Assembly (NCBI GenBank): GCA_905116865.2
Contig: CAJHNH020005001.1
Span: 983,699-1,047,698, forward strand
Reading direction: 5' to 3'
Source: Candidula unifasciata
Taxonomy: Eukaryota > Mollusca > Gastropoda > Stylommatophora > Geomitridae
DNA length: 64,000 bases
Part shown: in pieces, positions 22,430-34,860 of the stretch
How positions within the stretch are numbered: the first letter of the stretch is position 1
Layout: each line of letters opens with the position of its first letter
Notes under the pieces: generated by a model
Told to the model about the DNA's origin: nothing
The model's database searches: none
Seen by the model: only the letters and a program-made list of their open reading frames with translations
Program-made: the position numbers and the translations under genes

Positions 22430-22535
22430 GGCGAGATGGTTGAGCGGGTACCTGGTGCTCTGAAGGGAATTAGTTGTTTCAAATCTCGTTTCTTTTTCCG
22501 ATTTGCAAATGGTTTACCTATGATTAACGACTGTC
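22430..22535 (+). mobile_element. SINE head, tRNA-like, degenerate
   Basis: GGCGAGATGGTTGAGCGGGT at 22431 is A-box-like and TTTCAAATCTCGTTTC near 22478 is a weak B-box. The acceptor stem is absent. Bases 22536-23089 after it are single copy with nothing recognised. Confidence 0.4.
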
Positions 22536-23089
22536 ATCAGAGCTATAAAATTCGTGCTATGTGCAATGATGTTATCGACGAGCGGCAGGCTATCTGTGGA
22601 CAGAGACCCCCAGACATATGGATAGCAGAGACCCAGACATATGGATATACTGTCAGGCACAGTGAACTCAAAATGGAGGTACTGACAACTTACAACTTGC
22701 AACAAGTGCAACCTACAACCAGCTGAACAGGAATATGAAGACTATTGCCAAACAATCGAAGACCTTGAGCCACGTTTGCATCTTCTAAAATACAAAACTC
22801 TCAACACCTTGAACATATTTGTTAAGATCAGATTGCGATGCCGATTTCCCGTCTCCCTGAGAATAAAGGCAATGCTTGCAGTCAACCCCCACGAGCAAAT
22901 CCACAGGCAGATTTCAATTATAAAGTGTTGAAGCAGGCGCGATACAATAGGAAAATATATAATCCGTGTTTCACATGTCAATACATTCAATGGAGAATCG
23001 GCCAGCCCTCTCCTCACGTCTGTTGTGTTTGCCGTCTCTAGCTACAGGTCCAGAGCTTTGTCTTGGCGAGAAACTCAGTATCAGGTTCA

Positions 23090-24107
23090 CGAGATCCCAA
23101 ACTGTGGGCTTACAGCATCCCAAAGTGTGGACTCGCAGCATCCCAAACTGTGGACTCGCAGCATCCCGAACTGTGGGCTCGCAGGATCCCCAGCTGTGGG
23201 CTAGCAGCATCCCAAACTGTGGGCTAGCAGCATCCCAAACTGTGGGCTAGCAGCATCCCAAGCTGTGGGCTAGCAGCATCCCCAACTGTGGGCTAGCAGC
23301 ATCCCAAACTGTGGGCTAGCAGCATCCCCAACTGTGGGCTAGCAGCATCCCAAACTGTGGGCTTACAGCATCCCAAGCTGTGGGCTAGCAGCATCCCCAA
23401 CTGTGGGCTAGCAGCATCCCAAACTGTGGGCTTACAGCATCCCAAGCTGTGGGCTAGCAGCATCCCCAACTGTGGGCTAGCAGCATCCCCAACTGTGGGC
23501 TTACAGCATCCCAAACTGTGGGCTAGCAGCATCCCCAACTGTGGGCTAGCAGCATCCCCAACTGTGGGCTAGCAGCATCCCAAACTGTGGGCTTACAGCA
23601 TCCCCAACTGTGGGCTAGCAGCATCCCAAACTGTGGGCTTACAGCATCCCAAGCTGTGGGCTAGCAGCACCCCCAACTGTGGGCTTACAGCATCCCAAAC
23701 TGTGGGCTAGCAGCATCCCAAACTGTGGGCTAGCAGCATCCCAAGCTGTGGGCTAGCAGCATCCCAAACTGTGGGCTTACAGCATCCCAAACTGTGGGCT
23801 TACAGCATCCCAAACTGTGGGCTTACAGCATCCTAAACTGTGGACTCGCAGCATCCCAAACTGTGGGCTTACAGCATCCCAAACTGTGGACTCGCAGCAT
23901 CCCAAACTGTGGGCTTACAACATCCCAAACTGTGGACTCGCAGCATCCCAAACTGTGGGCTTACAGCATCCCAAACTGTGGGCTAGCAGCATCCCAAACT
24001 GTGGGCTTACAGCATCCTGTTACTGCCGGCTAGATAATAAAAAAAAAAACGAACAAAAAAAAATGGCGGAGACTGTGAGGGGGCAGCATCCCAAACTGTG
24101 GGACTAA
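23090..24107 (+). repeat. 23-bp minisatellite (about 41 copies)
   Basis: The unit is CAGCATCCCAAACTGTGGGC + TTA, TAG or ACTCG. Regular to about 24020, it is then interrupted by an A-rich stretch (24036-24063) and ends with one more partial copy at 24085-24107. CAGCATCCC and CTGTGGGC variants (AAACTG, CAACTG, AAGCTG) come in runs. Confidence 0.95.
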
Positions 24108-24902
24108 GGTTGCCTCCAAGGGCTTAAGCTTGTTTGCGCGCGCGGTAATAATAGTAACCATGTGCCGAAGGGCAAATACATAAAATAATACATTTGAAAC
24201 ATAGGAGAATAAGGGTACCGTTATAGATATGGCGCAAAGCCTCCCCCCCCCCCCCCCCACTTTCCTTTACACACACACGCACACAATCAGCTGTAACATC
24301 AAACCCCACCACCGCAGACTTAGCTGTGACATCAACACTTGCCCCAGACAGACACCACTTACTGCTAAAACGTCTTCTCTCGTCTCACTAGGACTATATC
24401 TGCCCCCGCCTGTTTCCGGCTTCTCACTCTACTCAGCTGATGCATTCATTTGACTTGATATCGGCGACAGTGATTGCAGATAGCAGGGCCGTCGCTTATT
24501 TCAGTTTAGGCTAGATAATGTTTTATTGCCAGCGTTCCCATGTCTGTCGACAAAATGTGATTTCCCTTTTGTCTTATCTGCGGAAGGAACTCAGAGAGCC
24601 GAGCAGACAGCTCATGTAGTACGTGTGTTTTGACTAGGCTGTGTCTTATCGGAAAGTGATGCCACAAGCTCAGATCCCATAGAAATTTGTCTCCTTCCAG
24701 AATTCCTTGGCCCAACCATCGCCAAGAGAATACGTTTTCAGTAAACACAGACTGACAACTCAATTTATCAGTTGCACTATCTTGTCTGTGTGTCTGTCTG
24801 GTGGAGCGAGCTACACGAGTTTGCCGCGGTCCACCACTTGATGTATTGTGACGAGTCTCTCGAATTTGTGAACAGATTTATCCTCACATATGTTGTCTGC
24901 AG
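24108..24902 (+). other. Single-copy interval, no gene recognised
   Basis: A C-run at 24242-24258 and a short CA run follow the array. Remaining ORFs are below 90 codons and carry no motif. Confidence 0.4.
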
Positions 24903-25125
24903 TCGGCTCTGTGGCTAAGTCAACGCGAACGCTTCCTAATGCCGGGATGCCGGGTTCGATCCCAGCTGCGGGCCATGCGCTGGTTTCGACAGTGGTATCA
25001 AGAAAGCCGACCGTCTAGTAAGCAATGGCAAACTACAAGACGTAAATTTGCCTAGAAAAACCACACGCCAGGGGCTGTTGGGGTTGGTTCTGCATCGTCC
25101 TGTAAAGGATACGCAACTAACCTTA
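24903..25125 (+). mobile_element. SINE with tRNA-like head and conserved tail
   Basis: The head has GGCTCTGTGGCTAAGTCAAC (A-box region) and GCCGGGTTCGATCCCAGCTG (B-box). The body carries AGCAATGGCAAACTAC and ends in GTAAAGGATACGCAACTAAC. The same body and tail appear at 25870-25965, so this is a dispersed family. It is a SINE and not a tRNA gene because the terminal stems do not pair. Confidence 0.7.
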
Positions 25126-25305
25126 TGTTGTCTGCAAACCTAACTTCAAAAGTTCGTTCTTATATTCAGCACCGATCTTTGAACAAATTAATTTTGTCCC
25201 AGAAGACATTTTTACACCGTTCTGTCGCTTGAAGCAGTAACCCTAACCGCTTTAATTTTTGATCAGTTATATCTTCACCTCTCTTTGCTCAGAATTATCG
25301 GTTGT

Positions 25306-25440
25306 ACCAAATAAGCCTAATGTGTAAAACAGATGTGCACGCAAAACTCAAGTTCTGGAACAAGACTAAGATCCAAAAGTGGACGAACAACCAGAACTTT
25401 CCGTTCCTGAACGCGAACATGAAGAAGAAAGTTGCACCAG
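25306..25440 (+). mobile_element. Family A SINE-like element, 3' half
   Basis: AAACAGATGTGCACGCAAAA, GTTCTGGAACAAGACTAAG, AGTGGACGAACAACCAGAAC and a GAAGAAGAAA end at 25429-25438 match the second half of the 26150-26455 copy. The first half is missing. Confidence 0.7.
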
Positions 25441-25869
25441 TCGCTCTCTTCTACGATGGTATTTTTTTTTTCTTTCTTGAAATTACTGTCATACAGTCAA
25501 TGTCGCGTGGCGTTTGTAGTCACTTTTGTCCACAACCTTCTGTCTTGTGTACGTTCATTCAATTCTGACACAAATGATCTCCCATGCCATGATGTCAAAC
25601 TGTCCAGCATTTTATCTCTCGGTCTCCCTCTGCCTCTCCTCCCCTCCACCTTTCCTACAGTCACGATGTACTCCAGTTTTCTCCTTCCTATCACATGACT
25701 AAAGCATATAGATTGTCTCTTTCTGATGTGGGCTGTCAGTTTTCTTGGCCAGTTTCTTTCAGAACGTCTTATTTACTCTTTTTATCTGTCCAGGGTATTT
25801 TCATCATTCATCTAAACAATAATATATATCTCCGTAGCTTCAAAATTGTTTCACCTCTCTAAATCAGGA

Positions 25870-25965
25870 TACCGCAATGGCAAACTACTAAACATGACAT
25901 TTTACAAGAAATACCGTAAAGGCTGGGCTGGTTTCTTCAACATCTTGTAAAGGATACGCAACTAA
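25870..25965 (+). mobile_element. SINE tail fragment
   Basis: CCGCAATGGCAAACTACTAA and the end CTTGTAAAGGATACGCAACT repeat the body and tail of the SINE at 24903-25125. The tRNA-like head is missing. It sits inside the fossil LINE. Confidence 0.6.
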
Positions 25966-26149
25966 CTACATATCGGATTTATACAGCGCTTGAGAATTCT
26001 CTTTCTCGTCTCAGCTGACGGAGAAAGATTACACAGAATATTTTTCATTTGGTAAAATGCTGTCTTGGTTTGAGCTGACCTACATTTAACTTCTTTAAAA
26101 CATCTTCCACCTGATGTTATCAGGGTACCCAAGTACTTCAACCAGTCAA

Positions 26150-26455
26150 CTTGCTTAAGGTTTCCCCCGTGTGGGTTCCAGGGCCCCATTGTGGGGGAAA
26201 ACAAGAATAGACCCACTGCCTCCCCAAAAGCATGTCGTAAGAGTCGACTAATTGGGGAGCTTCCTTTAAAGTCGGAGTGCATCTGCCGGAGAGGCAAGGA
26301 ACCAACAGTCTGTATTCAAGAGAATGAGATCTGTAAAACTGATGCACATGCAACACTCAGGTTCTGGAGCAGGACTGCAGTTCAGTAGTGGACGAGCAAC
26401 CAGAACTTTCCACCAGAGTGTACAGCTGGTGAACGCGAAGAAGAAGAAGAAGCTT
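26150..26455 (+). mobile_element. Family A SINE-like element, most complete copy
   Basis: It starts near CCCCCGTGTGGGTTCCAGGG, continues through AATAGACCCACTGCCTCCCC, GCATGTCGTAAGAGTCGAC, GGAGTGCATCTGCCGGAGAG, CAAGGAACCAACAGTCTG, a GATGCACATGCAACACTC segment and CCACCAGAGTGTACAGCTGG, and ends in a GAA run at 26438-26452. The copy is about 300 bp long and inserted in a LINE. I see no ORF and no clear A/B boxes. The simple-repeat end shared with the LINE suggests mobilisation by RTE machinery (inference). Confidence 0.75.
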
Positions 26456-26686
26456 GAGGTTTGTCCCATTTACTTTGATGCTGCATTTCAGAGAGTCATT
26501 TTTCTTTGAAATAACAATTACTTTTGTTTCTCTGCTGTTGAAACTATAACCTTTGTTTTGACTTTGCATTAATTTTTTATATCCATTATTTGCAGCTGTG
26601 TTTAATTTTCCGCTATCAAGACTATATCGTCAAAATATTGGTCACCAGCCGAGATTCCTGGCATACCCTATATGGATATAATTTTC

Positions 26687-26960
26687 GGTACTTAATTTAT
26701 AACTTACCCCTGACGTCACGACAACGTCACGGGAGACATTCCCAATAAATTCTAGGGTGTTCAGGTTGTAGTTTCTCGCGATTTCTCTACAGTACAGTTT
26801 AGGGTTAGGGTTAGGGTTAGGGTTAGAAGACACTAGATGAACGCTCAAAAAAAGCACCACACAACAGCGCACTTGCACCCCTTTAAATAATGGACTGTCA
26901 GGTCAGCTGTGGATTTCCCACGGGGATTTCCTGTTTTGGGTACGTTATAAATTAAGAACC
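26687..26960 (+). mobile_element. MITE, 274 bp, with 23-bp inverted ends and 8-bp target duplication
   Basis: The left end GGTACTTAATTTATAAC..TACCC is the inverted complement of the right end with two mismatches in 23 positions. It is flanked by TAATTTTC at 26679-26686 and again at 26961-26968, a perfect 8-bp target-site duplication. It has no coding capacity, so a transposase would act from another copy. The 8-bp duplication fits hAT- or P-like transposases, but the end does not start with the usual hAT CAG. It interrupts a fossil LINE, which reads on across the site. Confidence 0.88.
26799..26826 (+). repeat. Interstitial telomere-type repeat (TTAGGG)4
   Basis: Four perfect TTAGGG units plus TTAG lie inside the MITE. 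TTAGGG is the ancestral animal telomere repeat and is used by molluscs. Confidence 0.97.
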
Positions 26961-27190
26961 TAATTTTCTTGTACTGTACAAACTGAATAAATCAAGTGAT
27001 AGTACACATCCCTGTCTAACACCCTGTTTAATGTTGAGGAAAAATTGGAACTTGGTTGTCAATCCGTATGGCTGCTTCTTGTTGCCAGTATGTGGCTCTT
27101 TTTCTGTAATGATTATGATTATTCTGAGATCTTTACCATCAATGTTTAAGGTTTCCACGTTCTCATCATGTCTTCATGTTTTACTTGACC

Positions 27191-27462
27191 CAGTGCTTTA
27201 GTGTTACCAAAAACGCACAAATACAGATGATTGCTACCTTAATTCATGAAATATTCAAACTGCATGAGTGTGTGTATGCGTGTGTGTATGAATGAGTGGG
27301 TGTCCGTATATTACTTGGTATGTGTGTGAGCATCAAACCAAGAAAGGGAGGAAACAAGCCACATGTAAATCCCCTCCTGGTTATCTACACTTGTTGCCTA
27401 CAGCTGTCGTGTGCTTCTGTGGCATCATGCTCCGTGTTCAATCTACTGCTAAGCCTGGTGTC
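27191..27462 (+). other. Single-copy interval, no gene recognised
   Basis: Short GT-rich stretch at about 27265-27300. No domain is seen in the overlapping ORFs. Confidence 0.3.
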
Positions 27463-27650
27463 TGTTCTTCTTCTTCCTTATGTCCCCCAGTGAAGCATAG
27501 GCACTCAACCAACTCATGCTAAGTCGTTCTATCCTTCGCTATCGCATGCAGCTCATTCAATGTCCTCCCCGTCTTTTTAACTTCACTCTCTAGCTATCTT
27601 CTCTCTGTGTTTTTGATCTGCCTTTATTTATATGCCCCCTGTGGGTTCCA
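27463..27650 (-). mobile_element. RTE-type LINE, 3' terminal fragment
   Basis: TTCTTCTTCTTCC at 27466-27478 followed by CCAGTGAAGCATAGGCACTC and AACCAACTCATGCTAAGTCG repeats the 3' end at 7925-8120 with about 85% identity by eye. It stops abruptly at about 27650 (5' truncation). Confidence 0.65.
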
Positions 27651-28160
27651 CACGCTTGTTCTGCTTGCGCCTCTTTCGGTAAGGTCCTTACAGTTGTCAC
27701 AGAAAACATCATCGTTAAATGGCTACGTAGATTTTGGTCAGTACCCTGTAGGCGTCGACACATAGCGACTAGCGAAGTCTCACAGGTTCTCCGATCACAC
27801 ACACCAGAGACACACAATCCGCCCCAGCCGACACGCCGCTGCTGTTGATCGAAGCTGCAGACATCCGTCTACAGAGATAGACTAACGACATGTGACCACG
27901 TATTCAGGACAACCTGCTGCCACATTTAACTCTTGCACGCACACGGGCACACTGAAACCTCTCACATTTCCTCAGTGACAGAGCTGACGCCATTGTAAGT
28001 CGGCAGACTGCCGGTGTCACTTCGAGACAACACGTTCATGGATATACAAAAGCTGGGTCATGTTAGTTAGCAAACATCCATAGACTCTCTTGAGGGACAT
28101 GTAGACTACAGCAAGGTAGATTCTGGACTAAATATCTGCTGCCCCAAGGACCTAACAACA
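27651..28160 (+). other. Single-copy interval, no gene recognised
   Basis: No repeat or domain is recognised. Confidence 0.35.
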
Positions 28161-28866
28161 TGTCTGTCTGCATCAGGTAGACCATATGTCTGTATCAGGT
28201 ACTATGATATATGTCTGCATCAGGTCCTAGGCTATATGTCTGTATCAGGTCCTGGACTAAATGCTTGTCTGTATTAGGCCCTGGACTATATGTCTGCATC
28301 AGGTGCCTGACTATATGTTTGTATCAGGTCCTGGACTATTTATCAGTCTGTATCAGGTCCTGGAATTTGTTTGTATCAGGTCCTGGACTATGTCTGTATC
28401 AGGTCCTGGACTAAATATCTGTCTGCCCCAAGGACTGACAACATGTTTGTCTGCATCAGGTCCTGGACTATATATCTGTTGTATCAGGTCCGGGACTATA
28501 TGTCTGTTGTATCAGGTCCTGGACTATATGTCAGTCTGCAACAGGTCCTGGACTATATGTCAGTCTGTATCAGGTCCTGGACTATATGTCTGTTGTATCA
28601 GGTCCTGGACTATATGTCAGTCTGTATCAGGTCCTGGACTATATGTCAGTCTGTATCAGGTCCTGGACTATATGTCAGTCTGTATCAGGTCCTGGACTAT
28701 ATGTCAGTCTGTATCAGGTCCTGGACTATATGTCAGTCTGCATGTCCTGGACTATATGTCAGTCTGTTTCAGGTCCTGGACTATGTCTGTATCAGGTCCT
28801 GGATGAAATATCTGTCTGGCCCAAGGACCTGACAACATGTCTGTCTGCATCAGGTCCTAGACTATA
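28160..28866 (+). repeat. About 29-bp minisatellite (CAGGTCCTGGACTATATGTC)
   Basis: About 25 copies of GTATCAGGTCCTGGACTATA + TGTCAGTCT with unit lengths of 21-31 bp. The most regular stretch is 28550-28740. The element GGACCTGACAACATGTCTGT recurs three times (28150, 28430, 28825), marking a longer periodicity of a few hundred bp. Confidence 0.93.
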
Positions 28867-30000
28867 TGTCAGTACAGTTCCGTGGAGATGGTAATATGTC
28901 CGGAGACATTGATTGTACAGTTCCGTGGAGATGGTAATGGGTACGGAGACATTGATTGTACAGTTCCGTGGAGATGGTAATGGGCCAGAAGACATCGATT
29001 GTACAGTTCCATGGAGATGGTAATGGGTCGGGAGACATTGATTGTACAGTTCCATGGAGATGGTAATATGTCCGGAGACATTGATTGTACAGTTCCATGG
29101 AGATGGTAATGGGTACGGAGACATTGATTGTACAGTTCCGTGGAGATGGTAATGGGCCAGAAGACATCGATTGTACAGTTCCATGGAGATGGTAATGGGT
29201 CGGGAGACAGATTGTACAGTTCCATGGAAATGGTAATGGGTCAGGAGACATCGATTGAACAGTTCCGTGGAGATGGTAATGGGTCCGGAGACATTGATTG
29301 TACAGTTCCGTGGAGATGGTAATGGGTCAGGAGACGTTGATTGTACAGTTCCGTGGAGATGGTAATGGATCTGGAGACATTGATTGTACAGTTCCGTGGA
29401 GATGGTAATGGGTCAGGAGACATTGATTGTACAGTTCCGTGGAGATGGTAATGGGTCAGGAGACGTTGATTGTACAGTTCCGTGGAGATGGTAGATCTGG
29501 TAATGGTATCCGTGGAGAGGTACAGTCTGTATCAGGTCCGTGGACTATATGGTCATGGTCTGTATCATTTTCCGTGGAGATGGTAATGGGTCAGGAGACA
29601 TTGATTGTACAGTTGTGTGGAGATGGTAATGGGTCAGGAGACATTGATTGTACAGTTCCGTGGAGATGGTAATGGGTCGGGAGACAGATTGTACAGTTCC
29701 GTGGAGATGGTAATGTGTCGGGAAACAGATTGTACAGTTCCGTGGAGATGGTAATGTGTCGGGAAACAGATTGTACAGTTGTGTGGAGATGGTAATGTGT
29801 CGGGAAACAGATTGTACAGTTCCGTGGAGATGGTAATGGGTCAGGAGACATTGATTGTACAGTTCCGTGAAGATGGTAATGGGTCAGGAGACATTGATTG
29901 TACAGTTCCGTGGAGATGGTAATGGGTCGGCAGAAAGCTCTACCGTGCTGTTGTGTGGAGATGGTAATGGGTCGGCAGAAAGCTCTACCGTGCTGTTGTG
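28867..30000 (+). repeat. 43-bp minisatellite (about 26 copies)
   Basis: The unit is CAGTTCCGTGGAGATGGTAA, TGGGTCAGGAGACATTGATT, GTA (43 bp), with a 40-bp variant (GGGAGACAGATT). It follows the 29-bp array without a gap. At about 29515-29575 it contains a patch of the left array's unit (GTCTGTATCAGGTCCGTGGA). It ends with two diverged copies that read GGCAGAAAGCTCTACCGTGC. Confidence 0.95.
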
Positions 30001-30204
30001 TGTACCCGTTTTTTGTCAGCTGAACTAGAGTCCTGGATGTTGAAGGATTTGCATTATATAGTCAACAGATACTAGTCGAGGTCTATGGAACTTTGTGGTC
30101 TATATAATATGCCATTTGTACAGTCTCAGACTCATAATGTGTTCTCTCCTTTTCTTGCTTAAGTCACAAATACCACTAGTCCCTACACATGCATCTACAA
30201 CACG
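30001..30204 (+). other. Single-copy interval
   Basis: Nothing recognised. Confidence 0.3.
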
Positions 30205-30765
30205 TACGGTTGGGGGTCTCTGTGGCAAAGTGGTCTAGCTGTTTGCCTTGCGCTCTGAAGGTAATGGGTTCGTTTCACGGCTGCGCCCTTCAGTTCACTA
30301 GTGCAATTTTTACGAAGATCCCTGGGGGTCGTCGCTGGAGCTACAGAGTTCGTGTTCTGCTCGGCGCTGTCGGCAGGTAATTAGCTGTTTTGCGGATAGA
30401 GACCGAGCATTATGGGATCCTCTCGACTGAAGGGGGGCTGCGTGATCTCGAGGCTTGGAGTGCCAGAGGTCCCGGATTAAGGCCCCAGTGAAGGCTGAGA
30501 TTTTGTTCACGTGGACTACTAGTAATTTACCCTGGTCTCTAGGTAGTAAGATTGGACGCCCGTGTGTATTGCTGCACACGTTAAAAAAAATCCCTTGGCA
30601 GTTGGAAACCGAAAAGAGTAGCCTAACGGCGCTGCCCGGGCCAAATTTGGAGTTGGAAATCAACTCAAAATATTTCAGGATCCTCACCGGTGCTACGGAG
30701 TCCATACGCTGCGCCTAAAAATTTCAGGCTCAGGCTTGAGTCAGAAGAAGAACGGAGCGCTTATG
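30205..30765 (+). mobile_element. Long tRNA-headed SINE (about 550 bp)
   Basis: A-box-like GTGGCAAAGTGGTCTAGCTG near 30222 and B-box-like GGGTTCGTTTCAC near 30267 form the head. The body includes TGCACACGTTAAAAAAAATC near 30573, a type of motif I associate with common molluscan SINEs. The end is AGAAGAAGAACGG near 30744, a GAA tail as in family A and the RTE LINE. Box spacing is tRNA-like but the stems are degenerate. Bases 30766-30934 are single copy, with a C-run at 30861-30872. Confidence 0.6.
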
Positions 30766-30934
30766 GGTTACTACCCTTGTGCAATTTTGTTGATCCATTT
30801 TATAAACCAAACAAAACTAAACAATCGGACACTGTTTCGATATTATCTGAGCACTGATTATCCCCCCCCCCCTGTAATATATAACAATATTTAGGGGGTG
30901 ACGGATTACACTCAGTTTGCTGTAGTTAGAAGTC

Positions 30935-31208
<274 letters not shown>

Positions 31209-31334
31209 AAAAAAAAAAAAAAAACGAAATAATGCATCCTACAAAGGGATGACGAGTTAATGATAAAGTTATTAGAAATCTGCACATCGCAGTGCTTGTA
31301 TGAAAAATATTAATGTGTTTTTTTTTTTTTTTAC

Positions 31335-31445
31335 TTTTACTTTATTTATGAATAAAATAATCTCAGACAGGAATGAGACTAGAAAGGCTGAATGGTAAAT
31401 GGGTCTACGTGCCCAGTTCTTAACTGTTTGAAAAAAGTTTCTTCA
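31335..31445 (+). mobile_element. Dispersed repeat, unclassified (copy 1)
   Basis: ATAAAATAA, GGCTGAATGGTAAATGGGT and CTACGTGCCCAGTTC match the order of motifs at 34335-34450 (GGCCGAATGTAAGACGGGTA, TGCGTGCCCAATTT). No class is assigned. The rest of 31225-31812 is single copy. Confidence 0.4.
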
Positions 31446-31812
31446 TGCGTTTATACTCTCTTAAAATAAAGTAAGGGGGAGTAACCAAATAAACTTTATT
31501 ATCATAGTAACGGCTGGATTACACTTCCTTATGTAACTAGTTTTATAAGTTATTTCCCCTTAGATAGGGTTTTCAGATGCGCATAATTTAGTCAGTTTGT
31601 GTCAATGATTGTTTTCATATCTTTGAGTCTGATTTTAAAATGTCGTTGAAGACAGCGATAAAGTTAGTGCATTTAGTTCAACATTATAGTTGTTAGAACC
31701 TTTGTTTTCATTATGCTTCAGCTTGGTGCTATTTGGATCTACCTGGTTAGACGACTAAGAGCAACCTTATTACCGCCATCATCTCATGCCATGTCACCTT
31801 TCTCCACCTTCG

Positions 31813-33090
<1,278 letters not shown>

Positions 33091-33109
33091 TGTTTTTTCT
33101 TCCTTCTAT

Positions 33110-34057
33110 GTATAAGTGTGTGTATAGGTAATTGTATAAGTTGTTGTATGTAAATGTTTGGGTGTGTGTGAGTGTGTGCTTCTGTGTCTGCGTGTGCGTG
33201 TGACTGTGTGTGTTTGTGGGTTTGTGTCTGTCTGTGTTTGTGTCTCTGCATCTGTTTGTGTCTACTTGTATGTGTCTGTGTTTTTATGCCTGTGTCTGGT
33301 TTTGTGTGTCTGCGAGAGTGTCTTCTTTGTGTGTGTGTCTGCCTGCGTGTGTGTCTGTATGTGTGTCTATGTGTCTCTGCGTGTATATGTCTGTGTGTGT
33401 TGTGTGTGTGTTTATGCATGTGTGTCTGTGTGTCTACGTGTGCATGTTTGCGTTTGTTTTAGGGTGGGTGTCTGTGTGTGTTTGTTCGTGTGTATGTATG
33501 TTTCTGCGTGTGTTTGTGTGTATGTCTGCATGTGTATCTGTATGTTTGTGTCTGCATGTGTTTGTATGTGTGCCTGCGTGTGTGTTTGTGTGTGTATGTG
33601 TTTTTGTTGTTTATGTGCGTATATGTGTTTGCGTGCGCGTGTGTCTCCATGAGTGTCTGTGTGAGCGTCTTTGTGTGTGTGTGTGTGTCCCTGTGTGTCT
33701 ATGTGTGTTTGTGTGTGTGTGTCTGCGTGTCTGTATGTTTGTGTGTCTGCGTATGTGTGGCTGCGTGTGTGCCTGTAGGTTGAGTCTGGGTGTGTATGTG
33801 TGTCTGCGTCTGTGTGTGTTTGTGCATGTATGTCTGTGTGTGTATGTCTGTGTGTGTGTGTTAGTGTGTCTTATGCATGTGTTTGTATGTGTGTCTGCAT
33901 GTGTTTCTGTGGGGGTGTCTGTGTGTGTGCATGTCTGTATCTGTACGTATATATGTGGGTGAGTGTGTGTGTGTGTGTGTGTGGAATGTGTGTGTCTATA
34001 TGTGTGTATGTATTTTTTATGTGGGTCTGGGTGGGTGAGCTCGTGTATGTGGGTGAG

Positions 34058-34093
<36 letters not shown>

Positions 34094-34213
34094 TGCACGA
34101 GTGTGTGTGTGTCTGCGCGAGTGTGTGTGTGTCTGCGCGAGTGTGTGTGTGTCTGTGTGTGTGTGTGTATGTGTGTGTGTGTATGTGTATGTGTGTGTGT
34201 CTGTGTGTGTGTA

Positions 34214-34255
<42 letters not shown>

Positions 34256-34265
34256 AGTGTGTGCA
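33110..34265 (+). repeat. GT-rich degenerate simple repeat block
   Basis: About 1.15 kb of TG, TGTC, TGCG and TATG mixtures, ending in a pure TG/CG run at 34225-34260. All ORFs here are compositional. Confidence 0.95.
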
Positions 34266-34334
34266 TGCCTTTTACCATCCATGTTTTTGTGTTTTTTCTC
34301 GACATTCACACTATGCATATTATTACATGAACAT

Positions 34335-34450
34335 AACAAACTTTATTGATAAAATATAACTGCTGTGTGAAAGCTGGGTGTTCTAAAGGGCCGAATGTAA
34401 GACGGGTATGCGTGCCCAATTTGTGAGCCTTTGCAAATTAAGTTCGTTCT
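34335..34450 (+). mobile_element. Dispersed repeat, unclassified (copy 2)
   Basis: It shares its motif order with 31335-31445, in the same orientation, on the other side of the 2.4-kb simple-repeat block. Confidence 0.4.
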
Positions 34451-34573
34451 GTCTGTATTTCCTTCCTTGTGTCTGTCTTTTCTTCTGTCCGTTTGTCTTT
34501 CTGTTTGCCTGTCTGTCTTTCTGTTTGGCTTTCTGTTTTTCTGTTTGTATTTCTGTCTTCTTTCATTATCCTT

Positions 34574-34860
34574 TCTTCTTCTTCGCGTTGACCTGCTGTA
34601 AACAGAAATTATGGTTGTTTTTCTACTTTGGACTGTAGTCTTGTTTCACAGCCTGAGTTTTTCGTGCATATCCGTTTGACAAATGTAGCTTATTTTGTGT
34701 ACGCACTGTTGATTCATCGCCTCTCAGCCAAACGCACTGACTTGGAAGGAAATATGTAATTCATCGACTCTTACATGCTTGTTGGGGGCGGGGGATCAAC
34801 CCCCCCCCCCCCAACCCCTACAATGGGGCCCCTGGAATCGACACGGCGAAGAACTAATTC
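34574..34860 (-). mobile_element. Family A SINE-like element
   Basis: It begins (its 3' end) with TTCTTCTTCGCGTTGACCTG and continues through CTGTAAACAG, GCATATCCGTTTGACAAATG, CTTACATGCTTG and CAATGGGGCCCC to CGACACGGCG. An inserted C-run lies at 34800-34812. Diverged but complete. Confidence 0.7.

Larger units (their letters stand above)
25480..27190 (-). pseudogene. Fossil RTE-type LINE with nested insertions
   Basis: Read on the - strand from 27190 down, pieces of reverse transcriptase appear in the right order. KQGVRQGCVLSLDLFSLY (about 27020-26970) is the domain around the GVRQG motif. A polymerase-core remnant lies near 26640-26480, and WLKYLGTLITSGGR with AFYQMKNI near 26130-26020. The C-terminal GRGRPRDKMLDSLTSW lies near 25640-25600. 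The coding sequence is broken by frameshifts, stops and three insertions: a MITE (26687-26960), a family A copy (26150-26455) and a SINE tail (about 25870-25965). It is closely related to the + strand piece at 51020-51320. It is certainly inactive. Confidence 0.75.

Noticed and set aside
28160..30000. Direct repeats resembling a CRISPR array
   Set aside because: The repeats are contiguous, with no unique spacers, and the DNA is from an animal genome.
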